Shown here in pieces: positions 15,423 through 23,302 of a stretch of DNA of 64,000 bases. The notes beneath the pieces are model-generated. The model saw nothing but the letters and a program-made list of their open reading frames with translations. It was not told where the DNA came from and did not search any database. The stretch comes from Anaerolineales bacterium. GTDB lineage: Bacteria > Chloroflexota > Anaerolineae > Anaerolineales > Villigracilaceae. The DNA is taken from the NCBI GenBank assembly GCA_030583925.1, contig CP129482.1:1-64000 (forward strand). Reading direction: 5' to 3'. The translations under genes and the position numbers were made by a program. Numbering within the stretch: the first letter of the stretch is position 1; every line of letters begins with the position of its first letter.

Positions 15423-17159
15423 ATGTTAACCTCTCATACCAATAAAATGTCTCAAGCGCCGCTTGAGATGAATCTAAACGCCGCCACGGATCATGTTGAT
15501 TTGGAAGGCTGGATGCCTCCTCAGGAGGGGATTGCGCCGTCCATGCGCGTCGGCCGCGCGTGGATAAATATTTTGTGGATAATTCCTCTCGCGGTGGTCT
15601 CTCTGATCTTGATGATCGTCGTTGCGCAGCAACTGCGAACGTTTCCAGCCGTGCAGGAATTTATTCAACGTTATCCCGGCGATGCGTCTCCTGTCCCGGT
15701 GACTTCGGGTTTCCCGTTGTGGCTCAGGGTACAGCATTTCTTCAATTTTTTCTTTATGTTGTTTATTATTCGCGCCGGCATTCAAATTCTGGCTGATTTT
15801 CCGCGCCTTTTCCTGCGGCGGGATTGCACGCCGGGGTCCGAATGGTTCCATTTTCAACGCAGTGTCCCGCAAGACCGGCTGTGGACATCCAAAGATGATT
15901 CGGTGACGCTTCCCAAATGGCTTGGCATCCCGGGCATCCGTCACTCGGTGGGGTTGGCGCGCTGGTGGCATTTTTCCTTCGATCTGCTGTGGGTGCTGAA
16001 CGGACTGGTCTTCTATGTTCTGATCTTTTCCACTGACCAATGGAGGCGGATCGTGCCAACGAGTTGGTCTGTCTTCCCCAATGCGCTCTCGACTCTCATC
16101 CAGTATTTTTCCTTGCAGTTTCCTGTGGAGCATGGCTGGCTGGTCTATAACGGCTTGCAACAATTGGTTTATTTCATCACTGTGTTTATCGCCGCGCCTT
16201 TGGCATTCATAACGGGCGTATTGCAAGGACCGGCATTTTCCAATCGGCTCGGCTTGATTGCGAAGGTCCTGAACCGTCAGTTGGCGCGGACGATCCATTT
16301 TGCCGTACTCTGCTGGTTCCTCTTTTTCATTTTCGTTCATACCACGTTGGCGCTCATCACGGGAATGCGCGGGAACTTGAATCGGATATTCTTGGGAATT
16401 AATGACGTCTCCAGTTGGAACGGGGTTGGGGTCTACCTGCTGGTGTTGGCATTGCTCGCGACGATTTGGTTTCTGGCATCGCCTTTCACCATTCGATACG
16501 CGCGTAGACTTCAAAAAGCGGGCGAAATGCTGGTGGGCGGGATCAAATCTTTGGCTGAACTCTGGGAGCCAAATACCACTTATTCAGAGAGGGATATCTC
16601 GCCCTATTTTTGGGTGAATGGAACGCTCCCAACGTCCAATGAATACAACGCGCTTCAAAAGAATGATTTTGTCAATTACAAGTTGCGCGTCGGCAGGTTG
16701 GTAGAAAACCCGCAAACGTTTTCTTACGAAGAACTTAAAGCCATGCCAAAACAAGAGCAGATTACGAAACACTTCTGCATTCAGGGCTGGTCTGGTGTGG
16801 CGAAGTGGGGAGGCGTTCCTGTGCGGCACATTCTTGAGATTGTGAAGCCGAAGCCTGAGGCTCGTTATGTGGTCTTTTATTCCTTTGCGGAAGGAGCCGA
16901 TGGCGGTTTATACTACGACGTTCACTCCATGAGAAATATGCGTTATAAATTGAGTCTTCTCGCTTATGAAATGAACGGAGAACCGCTCAACTTCCTGCAT
17001 GGCGCGCCCCTGCGCCTGCGTTGTGAGAATCAATTGGGCTTCAAAATGGTCAAATGGATCCAAGCCATCGAGTTGGTGCATGATTTCAAGCATCTCGGCT
17101 CTGGTCAAGGAGGCTATAACGAAGACCATGAGTTTTATGGCAACCATATGCCGATTTGA
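15423..17159 (+). CDS. Membrane cytochrome b fused to a sulfite-oxidase-type molybdopterin domain
   Basis: A 578-aa two-part protein. The first ~370 residues hold six predicted membrane helices with histidines typical of haem b ligands (RVQHFFNFFF, ARWWHFSFDLLW, RTIHFAVLCW, FVHTTLAL). This is the layout of b561-like or formate/hydrogenase b subunits. The last ~180 residues are a SUOX/YedY-type oxidoreductase domain: KHFCIQGWSGVAKWGGV carries the Mo-ligand cysteine, and LRLRCENQLGFKMVKWI is the usual second motif. Haem and Mo centre on one chain suggest electron flow between the quinone pool and a sulfoxide- or sulfite-like substrate. There is no Tat signal. Positively charged loops predict the Mo domain on the cytoplasmic side, which is unusual. 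GGAG precedes the ATG. The MarR operator lies about 75 bases upstream. Confidence 0.85.
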   Translation: MLTSHTNKMSQAPLEMNLNAATDHVDLEGWMPPQEGIAPSMRVGRAWINILWIIPLAVVSLILMIVVAQQLRTFPAVQEFIQRYPGDASPVPVTSGFPLWLRVQHFFNFFFMLFIIRAGIQILADFPRLFLRRDCTPGSEWFHFQRSVPQDRLWTSKDDSVTLPKWLGIPGIRHSVGLARWWHFSFDLLWVLNGLVFYVLIFSTDQWRRIVPTSWSVFPNALSTLIQYFSLQFPVEHGWLVYNGLQQLVYFITVFIAAPLAFITGVLQGPAFSNRLGLIAKVLNRQLARTIHFAVLCWFLFFIFVHTTLALITGMRGNLNRIFLGINDVSSWNGVGVYLLVLALLATIWFLASPFTIRYARRLQKAGEMLVGGIKSLAELWEPNTTYSERDISPYFWVNGTLPTSNEYNALQKNDFVNYKLRVGRLVENPQTFSYEELKAMPKQEQITKHFCIQGWSGVAKWGGVPVRHILEIVKPKPEARYVVFYSFAEGADGGLYYDVHSMRNMRYKLSLLAYEMNGEPLNFLHGAPLRLRCENQLGFKMVKWIQAIELVHDFKHLGSGQGGYNEDHEFYGNHMPI

Positions 17160-17234
17160 AATTCAGGCTTGCAAACTCAACAATAACAAAGGGGATACGC
17201 GCTGGCGAATGCTAACAAATAGGGATAAAGGCTT

Positions 17235-17287
17235 CACGATCGCGGATTGTGCCTTTTACCTGCGGGAAGCACAATTTTTTGATCGTG
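17235..17287 (+). terminator. Intrinsic terminator after the Mo oxidoreductase gene
   Basis: ATTGTGC (17246-17252) pairs with GCACAAT (17269-17275), followed by TTTTTT. Outer arms CACGATC (17235-17241) and GATCGTG (17281-17287) extend the structure. The bases between 17160 and 17235 hold no gene that I can recognise. Confidence 0.75.
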
Positions 17288-17337
17288 CATTAGACCAATA
17301 TTTAAAGATATTTTTATCATAAATATAATAAATATTG

Positions 17338-17346
17338 TGGTATACT
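17338..17346 (+). promoter_or_regulatory. Extended -10 promoter for the FAD oxidoreductase gene
   Basis: TGG followed by TATACT forms an extended -10 element in an AT-rich stretch. No convincing -35 box is seen, as is common with extended -10 promoters. The predicted leader is about 100 bases. Confidence 0.5.
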
Positions 17347-17453
17347 GGCTTTGTGCAATGATAAACGGTTGAATCACTGACCTTTTGGATCTCCTTCCAT
17401 TTGATCTGTGATCTTCAAAATTGCGCGTAACTTATTCTATGAAAGGGTGAATT

Positions 17454-18638
17454 ATGAAAACATACAAGTACTTGATTATCGGAAGCGGCATGACGGCGGA
17501 CGCCGCCGTGCGCGGGATTCGTGAAGTGGATGCGGATAGCTCAATTGGAATGATCGGTTCTGAATCCGACATGCCGTATGGTCGCCCGCCTCTTTCCAAA
17601 GGATTGTGGAAGGGTCGCCCGTTGGAAAAGATCTGGCGCGGGACGGATAAATTCAACAATGTGGATTTTCATCTGGGACGAAAAGCCACCGAACTGGATA
17701 CGACTGCCAAACGCGTCCGCGACGACAAAGGGGAGGAATACGCGTACGAGAAACTTTTGATCGCCACGGGCGGAACGCCAATTCATCTTCCGTTTGGCGA
17801 AGAGCATATTATTTATTATCGCACGCTGAGAGATTATCAGCGTTTGCGCGAACTGACAGAAAAAGGACAACGCTTTTTGGTGATCGGCGCGGGGTTCATC
17901 GGCTCGGAGATCGCGGCGGCGTTGAACATGCAGGGCAAGCAAGTGACGATGATCTTTTTAGAGAATTCAATCGGCGAGAATATGTATCCGCCTGAACTTT
18001 CGCAGTTTTTGAACGACGCGTATCGCAAGAAGGGCGTGGAACTTGTCCCTGCCGAAGGGGTGGCGAATATCGAGGAAACGGGGACCAGCCTCAAAGTCCA
18101 GACGCGAAGCGGACGCGTGTTTGAAGTGGACGGCATCGTAGCGGGGCTGGGAGTCCGCCCGAATGTCGAGTTGGCGAAATCCGCCAATCTTAACGTTGAA
18201 AATGGAATCGTGGTGGACGATCATCTGCTGACCTCCGCGCCCGATGTGTACGCGGCAGGCGATGTGGCGATGTTCCCGCACGCGACGTTGGGCAAAATGT
18301 TCCGCGTGGAGCACGAAGATAACGCGTTGACGATGGGCAAGCAGGCGGGGCGCAATATGGCTGGAGCGAATGAGACTTATACCCATACGCCGCTGTTTTA
18401 TTCGGACTTGTTCGAGTTCGGGTATGAAGCGGTGGGCGAGTTGAGCAGTAAGATGGAAATGGTGACAGATTGGCAAGAGCCTTTCCAAAAAGGGACGGTG
18501 TATTATCTGGATGGCGGGCGTGTGCGCGGCGTGTTGTTGTGGAATGTGTGGAAAAAAGTCAAAGATGCAACTGCCTTGATCGCGGAAGCGGGTCCGTTTA
18601 AGGCGGAGGATTTGATCGGGAGAATTAAAGGGGAGTAG
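17454..18638 (+). CDS. FAD-dependent pyridine nucleotide-disulfide-type oxidoreductase (AIF/ferredoxin-reductase-like)
   Basis: A 394-aa flavoprotein. The FAD-binding fold is at the N-terminus (YLIIGSGMTADAAVRGI) and the NAD(P)H fold in the middle (FLVIGAGFIGSEIAAAL). The second FAD motif is VYAAGDVAMFPH. YGRPPLSKGLW is typical of the ferredoxin reductase/apoptosis-inducing-factor branch, and there is no redox CXXC, so it is not a disulfide reductase. Such enzymes pass electrons from NAD(P)H to ferredoxins, rubredoxins or quinones. The partner is not evident here; the neighbouring Mo/cytochrome enzyme is one possibility, but the two genes are separated by a terminator and a new promoter. AAAGGGTG precedes the ATG. 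Confidence 0.88.
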   Translation: MKTYKYLIIGSGMTADAAVRGIREVDADSSIGMIGSESDMPYGRPPLSKGLWKGRPLEKIWRGTDKFNNVDFHLGRKATELDTTAKRVRDDKGEEYAYEKLLIATGGTPIHLPFGEEHIIYYRTLRDYQRLRELTEKGQRFLVIGAGFIGSEIAAALNMQGKQVTMIFLENSIGENMYPPELSQFLNDAYRKKGVELVPAEGVANIEETGTSLKVQTRSGRVFEVDGIVAGLGVRPNVELAKSANLNVENGIVVDDHLLTSAPDVYAAGDVAMFPHATLGKMFRVEHEDNALTMGKQAGRNMAGANETYTHTPLFYSDLFEFGYEAVGELSSKMEMVTDWQEPFQKGTVYYLDGGRVRGVLLWNVWKKVKDATALIAEAGPFKAEDLIGRIKGE

Positions 18639-18670
18639 ATTGACCTGAACACGCGAAGAGGAAAATAAAA

Positions 18671-19330
18671 ATGAATATCCATGACGATCCTGATGATATC
18701 GAATATCAAAACACAATGAAATTACAGGCGCGCCAAATATCGGACGCGCAATTCCACAAATTCGAAGGTTATGCGGCGGAAATTTTCTCCGCGTTTGGCA
18801 TGGATTTGAATACGCCCGCCACAAAAGACACGCCGCGCCGTTTTATCAAAGCGCTCTTCGACTCCACCGAAGGCTACGATGGCGACCCAAAGTTGCTGCG
18901 CGTCTTCGATACGGAATGCCGCGGCGAGCCTGACTGCCGTTTGAGCCAGGTGGTAGAGGGACCGATTCCCTTCTTTGCGCTTTGCGAACATCACGCGCTC
19001 CCGTTTTATGGCATGGCGTATGTGGGCTACATCGCGCACGAAAATATCATCGGCATTTCAAAGTTGACCCGTTTGGTGAGGCTTTTTGCCAAACGCTTCG
19101 CCGTGCAGGAACGGATCGGTCAACAAATTGCGGATTCGTTGGAAACCATGCTTCATCCGCATGGCGTGGCGGTGTTTCTCGAAGCGCATCATCTGTGCAT
19201 GGAAATGCGCGGCGTGCGCGAGATTTCACCGAAGACGCGCACCACCGTCTGGCGCGGGCATTATGCCGACGACCCAACTCTGCGTTCTGAATTTTTTACG
19301 GCTTGCGGCTTGCAAAGGAATGAAAGATAG
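18671..19330 (+). CDS. folE: GTP cyclohydrolase I
   Basis: A 219-aa enzyme that opens GTP to dihydroneopterin triphosphate, the first step of folate (and possibly pterin cofactor) synthesis. Zinc ligands are in FFALCEHHALPFYG (Cys, His) and in the later HHLCMEMRGV (Cys). The substrate loop HPHGVAVFLEAHH and the C-terminal KTRTTVWRGHY are conserved. The N-terminus before FEGYAAEIF is a short extension. GAGGAAAA lies before the ATG. The next gene starts two bases after the stop, so the two are co-transcribed. A folate link to the GlyA-GcvT protein 40 kb away is biochemical, not genetic. Confidence 0.93.
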   Translation: MNIHDDPDDIEYQNTMKLQARQISDAQFHKFEGYAAEIFSAFGMDLNTPATKDTPRRFIKALFDSTEGYDGDPKLLRVFDTECRGEPDCRLSQVVEGPIPFFALCEHHALPFYGMAYVGYIAHENIIGISKLTRLVRLFAKRFAVQERIGQQIADSLETMLHPHGVAVFLEAHHLCMEMRGVREISPKTRTTVWRGHYADDPTLRSEFFTACGLQRNER

Positions 19331-19332
19331 CC

Positions 19333-20016
19333 ATGGAAAAGAACATTCCAGAACTATGGGAGTGGGCGGAATATTACTGCCCGTGGTGTTACGTTGCGGC
19401 GGTACGCCTGCAAAAAATAGTCCCTGAATTTGAAGGACGGGTTCGTTTGGTGGAAAAGGCGTTTCCGTTGGAAGTCTATGGCGGAGGTCCGCCCGACCGA
19501 ACGGAACTCGAATTGGAAATGTGGCTGGCGGCTCTTCAGGAACCGAAAGCGGTTTTCAAGCCGTTCGGCGACGACTGGCCCACAACCACGCTTCCCGCCT
19601 TCGATGCGGCTTGGTGCGCCTTTCAACAAGGCGAATCCATCGGGCGAGATTTCGACTTGCGGATCCGCCGCGCATTCTTCGCCGAAGGTCGCAACATCGG
19701 CAAGCGCGAAGTTATGCTCGACCTTGCTCACGAAGCGAATCTCGACATGGAACATTTCACCCGTCTCTTCAACAGCGACCAACCCCGCGCCGCCATATTG
19801 GAAGAAGGCAAACTCGGCAAAGAAAAATTTGGCGTGCGCGGCACACCCACCGTCATGTTGAGCGACGGAACGAAACTCCGTCACTCATTGGCGTACGCAA
19901 ACATTCGGAATGGAAAAATCCTGTCCGTCGGGAAAGTTCCCTGTTGCGGCGAAGGCTGTTACCAAGCGACCCGCGAACTGTTTGAAAAGGCATTGCAACA
20001 CGAACCAAAAGATTAA
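19333..20016 (+). CDS. DsbA/FrnE-family thioredoxin-fold protein
   Basis: A 227-aa protein with the active-site motif CPWC near the N-terminus (YYCPWCYVAA) and the cis-proline loop GVRGTPTVML near the C-terminus. A helical insertion lies between them, as in DsbA/FrnE and hydroxychromene-isomerase relatives. No signal peptide is seen, so it should be cytoplasmic, as with FrnE. A second Cys pair near the end (KVPCCGEGCYQ) is notable and might bind metal or take part in redox relay. It starts two bases after folE and probably shares its transcript. Role inferred: disulfide exchange or a stress-related oxidoreductase; substrate unknown. Confidence 0.8.
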   Translation: MEKNIPELWEWAEYYCPWCYVAAVRLQKIVPEFEGRVRLVEKAFPLEVYGGGPPDRTELELEMWLAALQEPKAVFKPFGDDWPTTTLPAFDAAWCAFQQGESIGRDFDLRIRRAFFAEGRNIGKREVMLDLAHEANLDMEHFTRLFNSDQPRAAILEEGKLGKEKFGVRGTPTVMLSDGTKLRHSLAYANIRNGKILSVGKVPCCGEGCYQATRELFEKALQHEPKD

Positions 20017-20041
20017 TGGATGTGATATTTAAGGCGACTTT

Positions 20042-20959
20042 GTGAAACGCTTCTTTCTGGACCTTGAACCTGTTTCTCCTTTTCGGCTGGACCTCACCGT
20101 TTGGGCTCTTCGCCGCCGCCCCGACAACCTCGTTGACCGCTGGGACGGCAAGACGTATCGCCGTGTTCTCGTTAGCGAAAACAATGAGCCGTTTGAAATC
20201 GCAGTGACTCAATCCGGTTCGCAATTGCAAGTTTCAGTTCATTGTCAGCAAGAGAATGAACCGCTCAAGGAGCAAACGGCTTGCGCTCTGGAGCGTTTGC
20301 TCGGAATCAATGTGACGTTAAACGGCTTTTATCGTCTGGCTGAACATGATGACAAGTTAGGACCAGTCGTAGAAAAATTTCGCGGGTTCAAACCGCCGCG
20401 CTTACATTCGCTCTTTGAGACGCTGGTCAATGCCATCGCCTGTCAGCAATTTACTTTGACGATGGGCATTCGCCTGCTCAACAGTTTGATAGAAAGATAC
20501 GGGCTGACGCTCCAAAACGATGACGGCGTCTTCCACGCCTTCCCGCGTCCGCAAGAGTTGGCAAACGCCGATATTGAAGAATTGCGAAAAATGAAATTCA
20601 GTTATCAAAAAGCGCGTTACATCACGGGACTCGCGCAATCCATTGTGCAAGGCGAACTCGACCTTGAGGAAATCAACACGCTGGATGATAAAAATGCAAT
20701 TGAACGTTTATGCAGTTTGAAAGGAATCGGACGTTGGACAGCGGAATATGTTCTCCTGCGCGGGCTGGGGCGCACGCACATCTTCCCCGCCGATGACGTG
20801 GGCGCGCGCAACAATTTGCAGCGCTGGCTCGAACTGCCCGAGAAATTGAATTACGAAACAGTCCATCAAGCCCTACAGCCGTGGAAAGAGTACGGCGGAC
20901 TGATTTACTTCCACCTGCTGTTGAAGAGTTTGTCTGAAAAAAAGATTATTGCTTTTTGA
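20042..20959 (+). CDS. alkA: DNA-3-methyladenine glycosylase II-like (AlkA, HhH-GPD)
   Basis: A 305-aa base-excision repair glycosylase. The helix-hairpin-helix is LKGIGRWTAEYVLL, and the catalytic Asp follows in IFPADDVGAR, as in AlkA (FLPDD). The earlier LFETLVNAIACQQFTL is the usual glycosylase-domain opening. The first ~100 residues form an AlkA_N-like region. It removes alkylated bases from DNA. The start is a GTG at 20042, 25 bases after the dsbA-like stop. It is the third gene of the run starting at folE, and DUF488 follows 11 bases later. Confidence 0.88.
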   Translation: MKRFFLDLEPVSPFRLDLTVWALRRRPDNLVDRWDGKTYRRVLVSENNEPFEIAVTQSGSQLQVSVHCQQENEPLKEQTACALERLLGINVTLNGFYRLAEHDDKLGPVVEKFRGFKPPRLHSLFETLVNAIACQQFTLTMGIRLLNSLIERYGLTLQNDDGVFHAFPRPQELANADIEELRKMKFSYQKARYITGLAQSIVQGELDLEEINTLDDKNAIERLCSLKGIGRWTAEYVLLRGLGRTHIFPADDVGARNNLQRWLELPEKLNYETVHQALQPWKEYGGLIYFHLLLKSLSEKKIIAF

Positions 20960-20970
20960 AAGGAGTAGCC

Positions 20971-21318
20971 ATGTTAAAAACAAAACGCGTGTATGAAAAA
21001 GCCGAATCCAGCGATGGAGTACGCTTCCTGGTCGAACGCCTGTGGCCCCGCGGAATGAAGAAAGAAGCGTTGAAGATGAAAGCGTGGCTGAAGGACGCGG
21101 CTCCCAGCGCCGACCTGCGGAATTGGTTCGGGCATGATCCGCTCAAGTGGGACGAATTTCAAAAGCGCTATCAGGCTGAGTTGAAATCCAACCCCGAAGC
21201 GTGGGCGCCCATCCTGCAAGCCGCAAAACAAGGCGATGTGACGTTGCTCTACAGCGCGCACGACACGGAGCATAATAACGCGCTCGCGCTTAAAAAGTTT
21301 TTAGCCAAAAAGCTATGA
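20971..21318 (+). CDS. DUF488 family protein
   Basis: A 115-aa protein matching the short DUF488 type: it starts with KTKRVYEKAESSDGVRFLV and has ERLWPRGMKKE, FGHDPLKWDEFQKRY and LLYSAHDTEHNNAL. ATG at 20971 is chosen because AAGGAG lies just upstream; an in-frame TTG at 20956 overlaps the alkA stop. Function is unknown for the family. Conserved Arg, His and Asp residues make an enzymatic role plausible. It is the last gene of the closely spaced folE-dsbA-alkA-DUF488 run. Confidence 0.85.
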   Translation: MLKTKRVYEKAESSDGVRFLVERLWPRGMKKEALKMKAWLKDAAPSADLRNWFGHDPLKWDEFQKRYQAELKSNPEAWAPILQAAKQGDVTLLYSAHDTEHNNALALKKFLAKKL

Positions 21319-21457
21319 AGGCGAGGCGATGGGCGCAAAACAAGAAATAGTCATTGGTCGTTCTTTGCGCTATCGCAAAGACGAAACTTGGAATATGGAG
21401 TAAGTTTATCCACGTGAGAATAATTCACAAAAACCACCAACCCAAAGGAGACTCGAA

Positions 21458-21703
21458 ATGAGCGACAGTGTAACCACAACTCTTGATGTGCGCCAAATCC
21501 CCGCGCCTCAAAAACATCCCACCATCTTCCAGACGTTTGCAGATCTGGCGGCAGGACAAAGCTTTATCCTGATCAACGACCACGACCCGAAGCCCCTTCA
21601 TTATCAATTCATGCACGAACATGAAGGGCAGTTCACTTGGGAATATCTCGAACAAGGTCCCCAAGTCTGGCGCGTGCAGATCGGTCGCGCTGCATCAGCA
21701 TAG
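21458..21703 (+). CDS. DUF2249 domain protein
   Basis: An 81-aa single-domain protein. TTLDVRQIPAPQKHPTIF, LINDHDPKPLHYQF and WEYLEQGPQVWRVQIGR match the DUF2249 pattern, a small TusA-like fold often found in denitrification or nitric-oxide-related gene sets. The AAGGAG site is at about 21446. A strong terminator follows. No nitric-oxide or nitrite reductase genes are in this window, so its role here is open. The histidine in PKPLHYQFMHEHEG could be a ligand, but that is speculation. Confidence 0.85.
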   Translation: MSDSVTTTLDVRQIPAPQKHPTIFQTFADLAAGQSFILINDHDPKPLHYQFMHEHEGQFTWEYLEQGPQVWRVQIGRAASA

Positions 21704-21719
21704 TCGAAGAAATATCCGG

Positions 21720-21756
21720 GTGTCCCGAAATGGTTAAACCTTCGGGACACTTTTTC
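21720..21756 (+). terminator. Intrinsic terminator after DUF2249
   Basis: GTGTCCCGAA (21720-21729) pairs perfectly with TTCGGGACAC (21741-21750), followed by TTTTTCTT. Confidence 0.9.
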
Positions 21757-21794
21757 TTATTGCCAAGAGATCGAATTCAGCCAAGGAGTCGAAA

Positions 21795-22112
21795 ATGAAA
21801 ACAGCAAACTTGTTGGAAAACCTGACCTTCAAGGACGAAGCGCACGCCAATCCGTTGCACGTAGACCGGCAAGGTCGCGCGATCCTTTTTACGCTCAAAG
21901 CCGGGCAATCTATCCGCGAGCATAACGCGCCCAGTTCGCCGTTTTTTGTAGTGGTGTTAAAAGGTCAGGGCGTTTTCACAGGCGGCGACGGCGCTGAACA
22001 TGTCTGCGGACCGAACACGCTCCTCGTCTTCGACGCGGGCGAACAACATTCCGTCCGCGCTGTGGATGAATTGGCCTTCGTTGGGTTTTTACACGGCGTA
22101 CAGACCCCGTAG
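21795..22112 (+). CDS. Small cupin-domain protein
   Basis: A 105-aa single cupin barrel. The first cupin motif is seen as LKAGQSIREHNAPSSPFFVV and the second as PNTLLVFDAGEQHSVRAV. Histidines at REH and QHS are the likely metal ligands, though the set is reduced compared with enzymatic cupins. Proteins of this type often sense or bind small ligands or act as simple metal-dependent enzymes. It sits between the DUF2249 terminator and the convergent mevalonate decarboxylase, with only two bases to the latter's stop codon. Ribosome-binding site: AAGGAG at about 21783. Confidence 0.8.
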   Translation: MKTANLLENLTFKDEAHANPLHVDRQGRAILFTLKAGQSIREHNAPSSPFFVVVLKGQGVFTGGDGAEHVCGPNTLLVFDAGEQHSVRAVDELAFVGFLHGVQTP

Positions 22113-22114
22113 AA

Positions 22115-23098
22115 TTATTTGCCGTTTACGATCATCGCCGCGCCGCCGGGGCGCGCGACGAGAATTTTTTCCACGCCGTTTATGGCTCGTAAATTTTTCT
22201 CAATGACGTGCGCTTCCGACTCAAGCGTCAGCACGTGCACGTTCGCGCCGGCGTCCACGGTGTAGCAGGCGGGGAGTCCGCTTGACCGCCAGGCGCGCAC
22301 CGCCTCCATCACGGCGAGCGAAGCGGGTTTCCAGTAATGCAGCGCGGGTGTTGAAGTCATCATCACCGCGTGCATCATATCCGAATCCAATTCAACGATG
22401 GAAGCGAACGCGCTGAAATCTTTTTGGATGATCGCTCTTCGGCAGACCTCAAGCCGACGCGGCGCGTCATCCACACGGGCGGCTTGAAGCGGACTAGTGG
22501 GGGCGACCGCGTGCCCTTCGGTGGATCCGGTCTTCTTGTGCGCCGCGCTGACGACCGCGATCAAATCCACGAGATTCCAATGATCGGGTTCTGCAATCGA
22601 AAAGGCGAATGAATCTTCATCGCTTGCGCCTGCCTGCCACTCGACGAATCCGCTGGGGATGGAGCGCGAGGCGGAGCCGGATCCCCGTCGCGCGAGACGC
22701 GAGAGGTCGCGTTCGCTGAGGTTCAGCCCGGCGGCGGAACTTCCCGCCAGCGCCAACGCGGCAAACGCGGAGGCGGACGAGGCGATCCCCGCGCCGGAGG
22801 GAAAATTATTTTCTGTCAAAACTTCGGCGCGTTCGCCGATGTGCGCCTGTTCCCGAATCAGGTCCAAAATTTCAGAGACGCGTTTCAATCCCGCGCCGGT
22901 CACTTCATGTCCGTTGATGATCAGTTCGTCGAACGGCAGCGACGGCTGAAAACTGACCGTCGTGCGCGTGATTAACCCGTCGAGGTTCATCGAGATTGAG
23001 CCGTTCACAGGCAGGCGCAGCGCGTTATCACGATTTCCCCAATATTTGATGAACGCGATATTTGGATGAGCCAGGGCGGTTATAGTCTGAGTAGTCAT
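22115..23098 (-). CDS. mvaD: Mevalonate-pathway decarboxylase (diphosphomevalonate or phosphomevalonate decarboxylase)
   Basis: A 327-aa GHMP-superfamily enzyme. The start AHPNIAFIKYWGNRD, the ATP loop FPSGAGIASSASAFAALA, GSGSASRSIPSGFVEW and YTVDAGANVHVL (catalytic Asp) fit the mevalonate diphosphate decarboxylase family. It makes isopentenyl diphosphate from mevalonate diphosphate with ATP. Some Chloroflexota (Roseiflexus) have a close relative that acts on mevalonate 5-phosphate and needs isopentenyl phosphate kinase. Sequence reading alone cannot separate the two, and no kinase gene is nearby. Bacteria mostly use the MEP pathway, so this marks a lineage with the mevalonate route. It is transcribed divergently from the FTR1 gene. 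Confidence 0.88.
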   Translation of the reverse strand: MTTQTITALAHPNIAFIKYWGNRDNALRLPVNGSISMNLDGLITRTTVSFQPSLPFDELIINGHEVTGAGLKRVSEILDLIREQAHIGERAEVLTENNFPSGAGIASSASAFAALALAGSSAAGLNLSERDLSRLARRGSGSASRSIPSGFVEWQAGASDEDSFAFSIAEPDHWNLVDLIAVVSAAHKKTGSTEGHAVAPTSPLQAARVDDAPRRLEVCRRAIIQKDFSAFASIVELDSDMMHAVMMTSTPALHYWKPASLAVMEAVRAWRSSGLPACYTVDAGANVHVLTLESEAHVIEKNLRAINGVEKILVARPGGAAMIVNGK

Positions 23099-23254
23099 AC
23101 GATGCAGGAGGACAAAACAACAAGTTCAGTGTACCATGACACTCGCGAACAGATTTCGTTGACATCGCAATTCTCATCTCCCAAAAATCATCAACCTGAT
23201 TGAAAACCGTCATCAACCAAATATTCTTTCAACTTAATGCCGCCACCTAGAATT

Positions 23255-23276
23255 TAGTGAGAATAATCACTATACT
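23255..23276 (+). promoter_or_regulatory. -10 box overlapped by a palindrome, upstream of the FTR1 gene
   Basis: TATACT (23271-23276) is a likely -10 box. TAGTGA (23255-23260) and TCACTA (23267-23272) form a perfect inverted repeat overlapping it, in an AT-rich stretch (GAGAATAATCAC). The position and the iron-transport gene behind it suggest a metal regulator site, but the match to a Fur box is only loose. Confidence 0.5.
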
Positions 23277-23302
23277 CTGCCGTCATTGCCAGAGGAAACG
23301 TA

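Noticed and set aside
15474-16514. 346-aa minus-strand frame opposite the cytochrome b/Mo gene
   Set aside because: Translation is low-complexity and charged with no recognisable fold; the plus strand encodes helices and Mo motifs.
21331-21405. 24-codon ORF between DUF488 and DUF2249
   Set aside because: No ribosome-binding site, no hydrophobic or charged pattern and no sign of conservation.
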